In this document: positions 10,178 to 19,499 of the stretch, one piece after another
Position numbering within the stretch: position 1 is the first letter of the stretch
How the letters are laid out: each line of letters begins with the position of its first letter
Assembly: GCF_000611645.1 (NCBI RefSeq)
Contig: NW_014013546.1
Span: forward strand, 1-37,275
Direction of reading: 5' to 3'
Source: Monoraphidium neglectum
Taxonomy: Eukaryota; Chlorophyta; Chlorophyceae; Sphaeropleales; Selenastraceae
Length of the DNA: 37,275 nt
Program-made: the position numbers and the translations under genes
Notes under the pieces: generated by a model
What the model was told of the DNA's origin: nothing
What the model saw: the letters and a program-made list of their open reading frames with translations, nothing else
The model's database searches: none

Positions 10178-10903
10178 ATGCTGGCCTCGCAGACCCTGCC
10201 AAGGTCTCTTCCGTTTGTCAAGCCTATTCACACGCATCTTGTCACGTTCAAGCCAGCGCACTTGCCGCTTCCGTGCACGACTGCGGCGCTGCGCCGCGAC
10301 GAGCGTGCGAGCAATCAGCGCGCGGACGAGCGCAATGAGGCAGAGCGGGCTGCCGTGATGGGCGAAATGGAGGAGGACGAGATAATGGCCAATGTGAGCC
10401 AAGCGCGCAACAAGACAGGGCGCGCTCCGCTGAACGCAACTCCCATTTTCTGCATATGTGCTGGTGATGCCAGCCGGTAGGTTGCGTGTTGTCGGTCTGC
10501 CGCAACCCAGTTTGAACAAACAAAACACTGTGTTTCATGGCACGAAAATCGTCATGACGCATCTCCAACCCTGTCTCGACCCCCCCCAGGTGGGCGGCTA
10601 CGACGAGGAGGAGCCTGGGATGCTATGGTATGAGTAACTTATCATCATCATCCTGGGATGACGGCCCCCATCAGGGCCGCCCTGCGCACCGCCCAAATCA
10701 AGGGCGGCCTCAGGCCCGGGCGCCCCAGCCCCGAGCCTGTGGCCGAGGGGGGACGAGGCGCCGCCCAGCAGGCCGGCGCAGGCGCGGAGCCGAGGATGCG
10801 GGTGGTGATGGGCGGGGACGAGGTCGGGCGGACCGAGGAGGCGGCCGGCCAGATGAGCGATCTGGCCAAGAGGGCGCTGCACCAGGAGATGTCAGAGGAC
10901 TGA
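10178..10903 (+). CDS. Small protein with GYDEEEPGM motif, paralog 2
   Basis: Proposed exons are 10178-10393, 10590-10627 and 10675-10903, giving 160 residues. Exon 1 starts MLASQTLPRSLPFVKPIHTH, again transit-peptide-like, and ends EEDEIMAN at the same intron position as paralog 1. Exon 2 begins VGGYDEEEPGM. A 38-nt insertion at 10623-10660 then puts TAA in frame. Removing 10628-10674 as an intron (donor GTATGAGT, acceptor CCCATCAG) restores the frame as PGML-WAALRTAQ, where paralog 1 reads PGMNAPIKATLRTAP. Without that splice the protein would end after 16 codons of exon 2. The tail (MSDLAKRALHQEMSED) is acidic. The function is unknown. Confidence 0.55.
10614..10660 (+). other. 38-nt insertion flanked by a 9-bp direct repeat (intron-gain candidate)
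   Basis: CCTGGGATG occurs at 10614-10622 and again at 10652-10660. Paralog 1 has a single equivalent (CCCGGCATG, 8742-8750). The inserted DNA provides a strong donor, GTATGAGT, and AT-rich sequence (ATCATCATCATC). The acceptor used would be pre-existing coding sequence, CATCAG at 10669-10674. Confidence 0.55.
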
Positions 10904-11542
10904 CCCGCCGGCTGGCCCCTGTAGTTGGTGACTTTGCGCGTCAGCTGGCTAGAAGGGCCGCACTCCGCTTGTTGGCATGGGGATGTGTAGGGATGCAGGT
11001 TGACACGAGACTTTCGTTTGGCTTTGATCGATGTTGTATGCTGCCCCGCCCGTGTGTGCCCATTGGACAGGCATGTGCATAGCCCAAGTTTGACGGTGTG
11101 GCGACTCAAAAGATATCTTGAAGGATTGGCAGCAAATTGCCACTGCTGATGCTACTTTGGACGATGCTTGCAGGCCGCCTCTCCTCTTCTTTGTCTTACT
11201 CATGTCGCGGCAACGTTGGCACCGGCTGGCTGGTTGATTTTTGGCCACGGCTTGGCGCCCACTCGTCGCCTATGAGCGGTGGGCATTTTGCTGCATTTTG
11301 GCTGCAGTCACCGGTGCCCTTGAGCTTGACGGCTATAATGCAACCCTGCGCCGGCACTTTGCACCTGCCTCGGCCCCGCCCTAGTCAACGCCATATTGTC
11401 AGGTGCAGAGCATGAGTTAATCACGATTTCCAGTGACACCTGCTGGCAGCAACCACATCACTCGTCCTCAACCATATGCTCCAGCGGCTGGGGCTCCACC
11501 GCGCCTTCAACCATCCCGGCGCCCTTAACGGCAGCCTCAGCG
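10904..11542. other. Convergent intergenic region
   Basis: 3' region of paralog 2 and of the MORN gene on the other strand. On the minus strand, 11458-11600 stays open in a different frame with an acidic coding-like sequence (MEEDIRGEIAADVLDAE), discussed under the MORN gene. Nothing else is visible. Confidence 0.5.
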
Positions 11543-14382
11543 TCAAGCACATCCGCCGCAATCTCTCCGCGTATGTCCTCCTCCATCTTCCATCCTGCTC
11601 GCCTCCTTGCCCTCCTCCCCTGATCCGACTGCCTGAAATTCCGCCTCCGCTGCCTCGTCCACCTCAGCCGCTCTCTCTGTCGCTGCAACCGCCTGTCCTC
11701 CTGCGCGCTCACCCTCCTTGTCTTGCTCGCCGCGTGTTGCACCCTCCCACGGCTGCTGCGCCCGCTCCTCGCCCGCGCCGCCGCGCGCGACTCTCAGCTG
11801 CTGCTGGCTATGCTCCTGTGAATTGCTGACAAGCTCATCCGCAGGAACAGGTGCTCCCAGTGCTGCGACATCGGCGCCAGCTGCCGTGTTCCCGTCCGCC
11901 CCAACTTGCGCCCCTGCTGCTGGCGGCAGCGCACCCTCCTCTGCGGCTGCGGCGCTCACATACTCCTGCAGAGGCACCGCTTCCTCCTCCTGGCCCTGAA
12001 CCATTGTGCTCGCCTCGTCACTACCGGAGTCGTCTGCCTCACGCCCCTCCACATCCAGGGGCGCCGGCGCCCACTGCTCCTCTGCCGGCTCTGTGGCGGC
12101 CGTCTCGTGCTGCGGCGCCGCTCCCTCCTGGATGCCTGCGCTGCCAACAGTTGCCACCTGACTTGCAGCGCCCTGCTGTACCCCCTCGCACACCTCGCCG
12201 TCAGTCCCCGTCCTGTCAGACACTGGGCCGCCCGCCGCCCAATCGCCGCAGCTGCGCGCGCTGCATGCCGGCCCCTCTGCTGCGCCGCCGCCGCCGCCTG
12301 CGTCGCCCTCCTGAATGTCATGCAGGCTCAGCAGCCCGCCGCCCCCGGCGCCCCCCTGGCTCTCCGGCCCTGCACCGCTCTCCGCCGCGGGCGCCAGCGG
12401 CTGCATCCTGAAGTGCACCGCCGCATGCAGCAGGGCGTCCAGCGAGACACCGCCCGCCGCGTCAGAACGGCACCTCGTCCTGACCTGGTCCAGCAGCGCC
12501 ACCGTGGGCCGCGCCGCTGGGTCGAGGCCGGCCAGCACGGCCAGCTCCGGCAGCTGCCGCGGCAGCAGCCGCGCGCGGCGGCCGTCGTCGCCGGCCATGA
12601 GCGTGAACGCGTGCCGCAGCAGCTCCACCTGCTGCGCCGCAAGCGTCGCGTCCCCGCCCGCCGCGGCAGCCTGCAGCGCCGCGCCTGGGAGCGCGGTGGG
12701 CGGCGGCGGGCGCGCGGCCCGCGCCTCGCGCGCCGCGCGGACGGCCACGAATTCGCGCGCCAGCACCTTGCTCGGCTGCGAAAGGTATATCACGGGCAGC
12801 GGCGCCGGGCTGCCGTTTGAATCTGCGCCTGTCGGGCCGGCGCCGCCCTTGGACAGCTGCCGCCGCGCCGCCTCGCGCGCGAGAGCTTCTGCAAGCCCGT
12901 GAGCAGAGGGCGGCTCGAGGTCGGCGCTGTCCAGTGCCAGCACTGTGCCGCAGACCGGCTTGTCGTCCACCCACTCTGCCACATACTTTTTGCCTTGAAT
13001 TGATTATCAAGGTAAGGTTGTTAGCAGGAAATTGAGGACAAGCAATCCGCTTGCATGGCGAAGTGCGGCATGCGCATGGTGTCCAGTGATAGCGTCAGAT
13101 GGACCCAGGAGTGGGGCTTGACCACCATGTGTCTCTGCTGGGGTTTGCGCGCTTCCGTCGGGCTGCTCACATCCCCAAGATCCAACCCTCCCCTGACTCA
13201 CCCTTGCAGACAAGGTACCGCACTCCAAGCCCTTGCCGCTTGTCGCCCACAAAGTTGCCAATGAACATGTCCCCGCTCGCCGCGACGCTCAGGCGCCCCT
13301 GCCCGTGCCGCCGATCAGCGCGCCACGCGCCGTCGTAGGAGTCGCCGTTTGCATACTGCTGACGCCCCTGGCCGTCGCGGCGGCCCGCGGCCCACTGGCC
13401 AACATAAGCCTCTTTGGCAGCGTGGTAGTGGCAGGTGCCCTGACCCTGGCGCTCCCCCTTGTAGAACTCGCCCTCATACTGATTTGGGCCAGGCAAATAG
13501 GTGATGAAAAGGAAGAGGCACACTAGAGACAGGCAGCATGTGTTCACGTGAGATAGCGCAGGCAAGTGGGGCTGGGTTGCGTGCGGCAGGCGCACACGCT
13601 GTTCTGCATCTTGGCAGCAAACGAGCGGCTGCTCGCACGTCAAGGCCGAGACGTCGGCCGCAGCAAGCATGATTGCACCCACTTGTAACAGCAGTCCCTG
13701 CTTTGGGTCGGGACCCTGCAGGGTGGGGAGGTGGCATTTGAGTGCAACACACCTCGCAGGACAGGCACTGGTGCAAGGCTGCCTGGATCCCACGACGTTT
13801 ATTTTGCAGCGCCATCATGGTACGCAGTTCCCATGGGCGTTGCTGCATCCTGAGCGCCTAGCCACTCCCTTCCGTCCCAACGCAGCTGTGCAGACGCTGC
13901 ACAGCTGGAAGCAGCGCGGCAGCTCACCAGAGCGTAGTAGCGGCCCCAGCCGTGCGGCCTGCCCGCCAGGACGTCCCCCTCGTACACACTGTTGCTGCTC
14001 CCCAGCAGGCGCCCAGGCTTCCCCGCGCGCCCGCTGCCTGCGCGGGCGTCGCCGCCATGCGTATGCACATGAGCAGACGCCCCCGCGTCAGCAGGGCTGC
14101 TTTCATATGGTGTTTGGCGGTGAGCTACCAGGGCAGTGGCGTGGCTCACCCACCTGTGAGGGATGAGGCCAGCGGGTCGCGCTCCCGCGCCGTTCCCTTC
14201 CAGGTGCGGGGCCCATGCGACTTCGGCAGCACCGGGCGCGGCGGGTCTGCGGCACGTCGCCGCAGCGCCCGGCCGGGCTCCTCGACCTCGCGGTGCTTGG
14301 TAGATGGGAGTGATTCTGATAATAATTCCATAGATTTTCCATCAGTAGCTTGGCCCTCTGCGTGCTGCTTCATTTGGCTCAT
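11543..14382 (-). CDS. MORN-repeat protein with long acidic C-terminal tail
   Basis: Model of four exons on the minus strand: 14382-14154, 14037-13928, 13478-13202 and 12993-11543. All junctions keep phase and give 688 residues. The MORN repeats (Y-E-G-x-W/F-x-x-G-x-x-H-G-x-G) are VYEGDVLAGRPHGWGRYY, QYEGEFYKGERQGQG, AYVGQWAAGRRDGQG, SYDGAWRADRRHGQG, MFIGNFVGDKRQGLG and KYVAEWVDDKPVCG. MORN repeats bind acidic phospholipids or act as scaffolds at membranes and the cytoskeleton. The remaining ~450 residues are Ala/Gly/Glu/Gln-rich and probably disordered. The exon 2-3 junction leaves the repeat about four residues short, so a small exon or a shifted site may be missed. The last ~15 residues may be in the wrong frame. 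No enzymatic domain is visible. It shares a 297-nt divergent promoter with the kinesin. Confidence 0.75.
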
Positions 14383-14679
14383 TGGCAGGCTTCTACGCGG
14401 GCGGTTACGACGAATTATTCAAGTTCATCGCAATCACAAGTACTTGTTGTCACTTAAATCATTATCTTGTGCATGTAACAGGTACAGTATCGCGGTCAAC
14501 TTGCATCCCGGTGTGCCGCAATCGGCATTGCTGCCCGAGCAGCTTCGCTTCTTGAATGCATCAAGGCGATTGAGGAATTATGAAACGACTTGACTGACTC
14601 CGTGGCAGGCGGCGCAATCGCGCGGAGAGCGGTGCAGCGCACATTTGCACACGGCTGCAGCACGTGCGTGTGTGCCTCC
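14383..14679. promoter_or_regulatory. Divergent intergenic region, MORN gene / kinesin
   Basis: The 297 nt between the two start codons are clearly AT-richer than their surroundings (14400-14590) and should hold both 5' UTRs and promoters. No TATA element can be placed with confidence. Confidence 0.5.
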
Positions 14680-17600
14680 ATGGCAATGCCGCACGAGCAG
14701 CAGAGGAGCGTACGAGTGCTTGTGAGAGTGCGGCCAGCAGTGCAACGTGAATATCAGTACGACCAGGTCGTTGAAGTGCAGGTGAGGGCAGCTGCAGTGT
14801 TAAGACCTCACCTCAAACACTGTGCAAGGGCAGCAGGTGTGCATTGGTTGGCCACTCTGCTTGCATGCGTATGAATGCATGCATGCTGGCCGCACGGTGG
14901 CAGGCTGAGTGTGCCGCTCTTGGTAGTTTGTGGGCAGCAGTGGCAGCTTCCCTACTCATCGGGAGCCTGTCACAACAGCAGGTTGCGGCTCCTGGTTATC
15001 AACCACCTGCCAAAGGGGTGCCGGGTTCATCCTGCCGCGGTCGCATGGCCGCAGGGCACAGCTGCAGTGCGGATCTCTGGACCCAAGCAGGCCTACACCA
15101 GTGACTGCTTTGACCACGTGTTTGATGAAACCGCCAGCAACGACGCCGTGTACGAACAGCACAACGGTGAGCCGCTACTGTTTGACAAGCGTCCCAACTA
15201 GCGGATGACAGTGTTCAACAACTCGAGGCGCCGCTGCCAGTCGTGACGCAGTGCCCTAACCACAGCTGCGCATTTACCAATACAGGGTGTGTCCGGGCCG
15301 TCTTGGATGGCTTCAACTACACTCTACTTGCCTACGGCCAGACTGGCAGTGGCAAGACCTACAGCATGCTGGGACCGCCAGACCTTGCCCTGGCGGCTGC
15401 TGGGGCGCCCTGCGCGGGCTCGCCGCATGGCGTTATGCCCCGCGCCATCCATGACCTGTTCTCAGAGCTCGAGGCTCGCAACAGAGGGGGGCAATGTGCA
15501 GACGGCAGCTCTGGCAGTGGCAGCGGCAACGTATGTGCATGCGATTCACTCGGCAGCACAAGAATCCTATGCACCTACCTCGAAATCTCCAACAACAACA
15601 TATTTGACCTCCTGCAGCCGTTCAAACCCTCCAAGTGAGCGCATGGGCCAAGCTGTCTGATGCTGTGACTGGAATCACTTGAATGTTTGGCCTTGATTTT
15701 GCGTGGGGGCTTGCAAACCCTGGTGCATTGTTTGTTTGTCGAAGCAGGCCAACTTGCTCTACCTTGCCCCACTTGGCATGCAGAGATCCCCTCGCGCTGC
15801 AGCACAAGTCGCCGTTGGAGGTCAGGGAGGCACCAGGCGCGGGTGTTTGCGTCCCATCCGCGATCCATGCGGAGGTCCACGGCTGGCAGGACGTCTTCGC
15901 CATCATCGACGCCGGCGGCCGGAACCGCGCGACGCGTGCGACAGACTTCAATGCCCACTCCAGCCGCTCGCACACGGTGCTCCAGCTCTGGTTGGAGCAG
16001 CGGGGGCCGTCGGATGGGGACGGCGGCAGGGCAGGCGGTGACGGCCGGGCGGGAGCGGGGTCGCCAATGGTTGGCATCAGCGCCAGTGGCGGCGCCGGCG
16101 GTGGCGCTGCAGGCCAAACGGCGGGCAGGAGTGACCGCCAGCAGGGACCGGCGGCGTCCCTGCTGCGGTCAAAGCTCACTTTTGTGGACCTCGCTGGCTC
16201 AGAGCGTTGGGGGTCGCGGCACACCGGCGCTGTGGGAGCGGCTGGCAAGGGGCTGATCAGCGAGCTGACCGGCATCAATACAAGCTTGTCGGCCCTAGCG
16301 CTCGTCGTGTCGGCGCTGACCAGCGGCGCCCCAGCCAAGCACATCCCTTACAGGTGCGCTGATTGCTTCAATAAAGCGTGTGTTGCCAGCTGCAGTCTCA
16401 TGGCGCGCTTTGTTTGTACCACACACACCTCATGCCTACACGAATGTTCGACCCCAAAGGCAGCGTGACACGGGCGGACAACATTCAGGCCAATCATCTC
16501 CCAGCTTATTGGACCCCAATGCGCTGCGTGCAGGGATTCCAAGCTGACATACCTCCTGCAGGACTCTCTTGGCGGCAACTCCTTCACCACCCTCCTCGTG
16601 ACGCTGCCGCCCACCGCCGACGCCGTGGACGAGTCCCTGGCAACGCTGCGCTTTGCAGACCGCGCCCGCAACATCTTGAACAGGCCACACATCAACAGGT
16701 CTGTCGCAAATCATTATCAGGTAGAGGGGCTTATGATGATCAATCTGCATGGCTTAGGGCGGCTCTGCCTACGTTCACCCTGTTGACCAGGGTGCCGGCG
16801 AGTACCACCTGCTTTTAAGACCTACAGTGCATACCTGGACAAAGAAACTTCCACGGCCTCACACCATGCCATACCCCTTTCAGGTGCAACGACCCCCAGA
16901 CTATGCTGGCTCTGAAGGAGAGAGAAATCCAGCGACTCAGGGGCCTGCTGTCTTCCCTGCTGGGCACGAGCGCCGCGGCCGGGGGGCCGCCCGGCAGCCC
17001 GTCAGCAGGGCAGCGAGGAGGCATCGCCCTCGCCCAGGTCTGTCCTCCTTGCGGCCTCCGACCGCACCACACTTGCCCGCGCCGCCCCCGCCTGCAAGGG
17101 TGCAGATGCACACCGCTCGCACGCAGCGTCCAGCCATAAACCTTCTGCTGTACCCACCACGCGTGCAACAACAGGATCGGCTGACGAGCTCCCGCAGCAG
17201 CGTACTGACTCCCTCCAGCGGCCAACGCGAGCGCGACGATGGCGCCGCGTCCCCGCCGGCCGCCGCCGCCGGCCCGGAGCTGATAGCTCAGCTTGAGGAG
17301 GAGCTCGGCGCCGCGCGGCGCGCGCTGGCGGCGGAGAGGGCGATGCGGAGCCAGCTGCAGCTGCGGCTGCTGGTGGAGCAGCGGCAGCCGCAGCCTCAGC
17401 AGCAAGCCGGACGGCAGGCGGCGCGGGGGCTGCAATCGGGCGCGTGGCCCCCTGCTTTCTCCCAAAGCGACTCGGGCAGCGCACCGCGTTCTCAGTCTCC
17501 TTCAAGAGCGACGGCGCGGCACAGCCAGGGCTCATCGCTGCCCTTGCTGCCGAGGCACTCCCCAGCAGCCAAAACTAGGACCAGCACATCGGTCGGGTCT

Positions 17601-18776
17601 GGCGCGCAAGGTTATTGGCCACAGCCTTCATCATTGCCCCTGCCGCCTCTGCAGTCGCAGTCGTCAACGCCGAGGCAGCAGGGTCGACAGCCCGGACGGA
17701 GGGGGTCGCTGCCCGCCGCACGTGCAGGCCCCGCCATCAGCGCGGCTGCTGGCCTTGGAAAGGGTGGCACAAAAGCCGGGAGCCTGGGCAGCAGCGGTGC
17801 GGCAGGCCCCTACGCGGCTTCACTCAAAAGTGCGCGGCGCGGCGCCAATTTGCCGCCAAGGCCGCATCGGGCCAGCTCTCCGCCGCGGCAGCCGCTGCCG
17901 CAGCGGCCGGTGTGGAACGACAGCTGGTCAGGAGCAGCGGAGAGCGAGATAGCCGAGCGCTTGGGGCAGCGGATGCGGCAGCTGACCCTCAACAGCAGCA
18001 GCGGCACTGGCCAGGATGGGAGGGCGGCTCTGGGCGTGGCTGGCAGGCAATACAACCCTGACTGGGGCCGCCGAGGGGTGTTGCCAGGACAGACAGCCGA
18101 AGCTCCCCAAGGGCGGGTTGCTGGCAGGGGCAGGACTGCTGATTCGCATGCAGCAGACATGGAGGTTGACAGCAGCGCTCCTGGCGGCGGCTCTCCTTCA
18201 GCCAGCGGCAGCGTTGCACCCAGCAAGAGCCCGCACAGAGCCGTTGCAGCTACAAGTCCGTACGCCACAGCCAGCGGCAGCGGTCACGCGGCCCTCGGTC
18301 ACCGCCGTATGCGAGGTCACGAGCAGCAGCAGCAGCAGCAGCAGGGTGGTGGAGAAAACAGCGGAAGACAGAAGCGCAGCCCAGCGCCACGCAGTCCTCA
18401 GCAAACCACCACTGGTGTCAATGGTGCCCGGCGCTCGCTCGCTAGACCGTCTACGGCTGAGTCAACAGTCGCCGCGGATGGGCGCAAAGTTGTTGCTGCT
18501 GTGCGTGCTGGTGCACCCTTGTCAGCTGCGACAACAGCAAGAGGCGCCACGGACCACGAATCACATGGGCAGGCGCCACTTCCATCCAGCAGCCAGGCGG
18601 ATGCAGGCAGTGGCGCCATTAATGACGGCGGGGCGCGCAAAGCAGCTCTGGCGCGGCAGGAGAGTGTAGCCAGCAACAATGGCGCCGTCGGCTTCGCTGA
18701 GGGCCAAGATGCAACCGCGTCGGAAATGCCAATCGACAATGCGGGACCACAAGCTCTGGGCAGTGTTGCAACTTCG

Positions 18777-18841
<65 letters not shown>

Positions 18842-18974
18842 ACGCAGCGTGTCAGACAGCCCCTTTCTTGGGGAGCTGACGGAGCGCCAGGACAGCGACG
18901 AAAGCGACACAGCGACCTCTGGCCCAGCTCCCGCAGCAACAGGGCGCAGCGGCATGCCAGTATCAGGGCGGTAG
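14680..18974 (+). CDS. Kinesin with N-terminal motor domain
   Basis: Seven exons keep phase throughout: 14680-14781, 15055-15166, 15286-15634, 15784-16353, 16534-16698, 16884-17037 and 17106-18974, giving 1106 residues. Kinesins are ATP-driven microtubule motors. The motor begins VRVLVRVRP (11-19). The P-loop is GQTGSGKT (89-96), switch I is NAHSSRSH (244-251), switch II is DLAGSE (323-328), followed by [20 protein letters not shown] neck-like stretch, [16 protein letters not shown], follows. A Gly-rich insert of ~55 residues separates switch I and II (260-315). One short coiled-coil-like helix ([17 protein letters not shown]) precedes ~500 disordered residues rich in Ser, Pro, Arg and Gln, including a run of 20 Gln. 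The subfamily is unclear. Intron 6 has a weak donor, GTCTGT. Confidence 0.9.
18780..18839 (+). repeat. CAG microsatellite coding for 20 Gln
   Basis: Twenty perfect CAG codons in the last kinesin exon. A shorter CAG run (7 Gln) lies near 18320. The run is pure, so its length is probably polymorphic between strains. Confidence 0.95.
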
Positions 18975-19499
18975 CGCGCCGGGGCACAGCCTGCTGACCG
19001 GCACAAAGACTGGCAGCTACCCCAGGTTGTTCATGTGTACATTTTGGAGTTGCCTGTGCCTGTTTACTTGTTGGGGGGAGTAAAGGAGTAGATGTACGGT
19101 ATATGACACATCACGCAGTGCTACAAGGCAGGTTCATGCCGGCCAGGTCATCACTCCTGCAGTGCACTGCTTCAAGACCATGAACGTGGGTTCATCTGGG
19201 GGGAACACAAGCTGCAGCAATTGTGTCGAAAACAAATGCATGGCGGCCTGCAAGAACGAACAGCAGAAGGGACACAGTTGATAAGATGCAGAAGTGTGTG
19301 AGGGATTCAGAAGGGAATGCACGCATGCAAGGATGTGGTCCTGGTAGCTCCACGGAGCGATGACGTTGTGGGTGAAGACCTAAAGTCAGGGGATGTGCTT
19401 GTTGTTTGAAATGATGGCATTGAGTACAGCATTTCGCCAAGTCTTCAGCATACGTTTCAGCTGTTGCTCCATAAGCAGGGTGAGGGACCCTGTGTTTAT
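18975..19499. other. Convergent 3' region, kinesin / protease
   Basis: No reading frame of interest. It should contain both 3' UTRs. On the minus strand an AATAAA hexamer (plus-strand TTTATT at 19495-19500) overlaps the protease stop codon. I found no TGTAA for the kinesin. Confidence 0.5.

Noticed and set aside
11906..12820. 304-codon plus-strand frame, Arg/Leu/Cys-rich
   Set aside because: It mirrors the GC-biased last MORN exon on the minus strand, which continues a MORN repeat across a phase-correct splice.
14940..15054. Longer kinesin exon 2 starting near 14980
   Set aside because: The frame is open, but the added residues do not fit the conserved motor beginning. The acceptor at 15054 gives a better continuation and the right phase.
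18398..19006. 202-codon minus-strand frame with a Cys run
   Set aside because: Antisense shadow of the kinesin tail; the Cys run is the complement of the CAG repeat.
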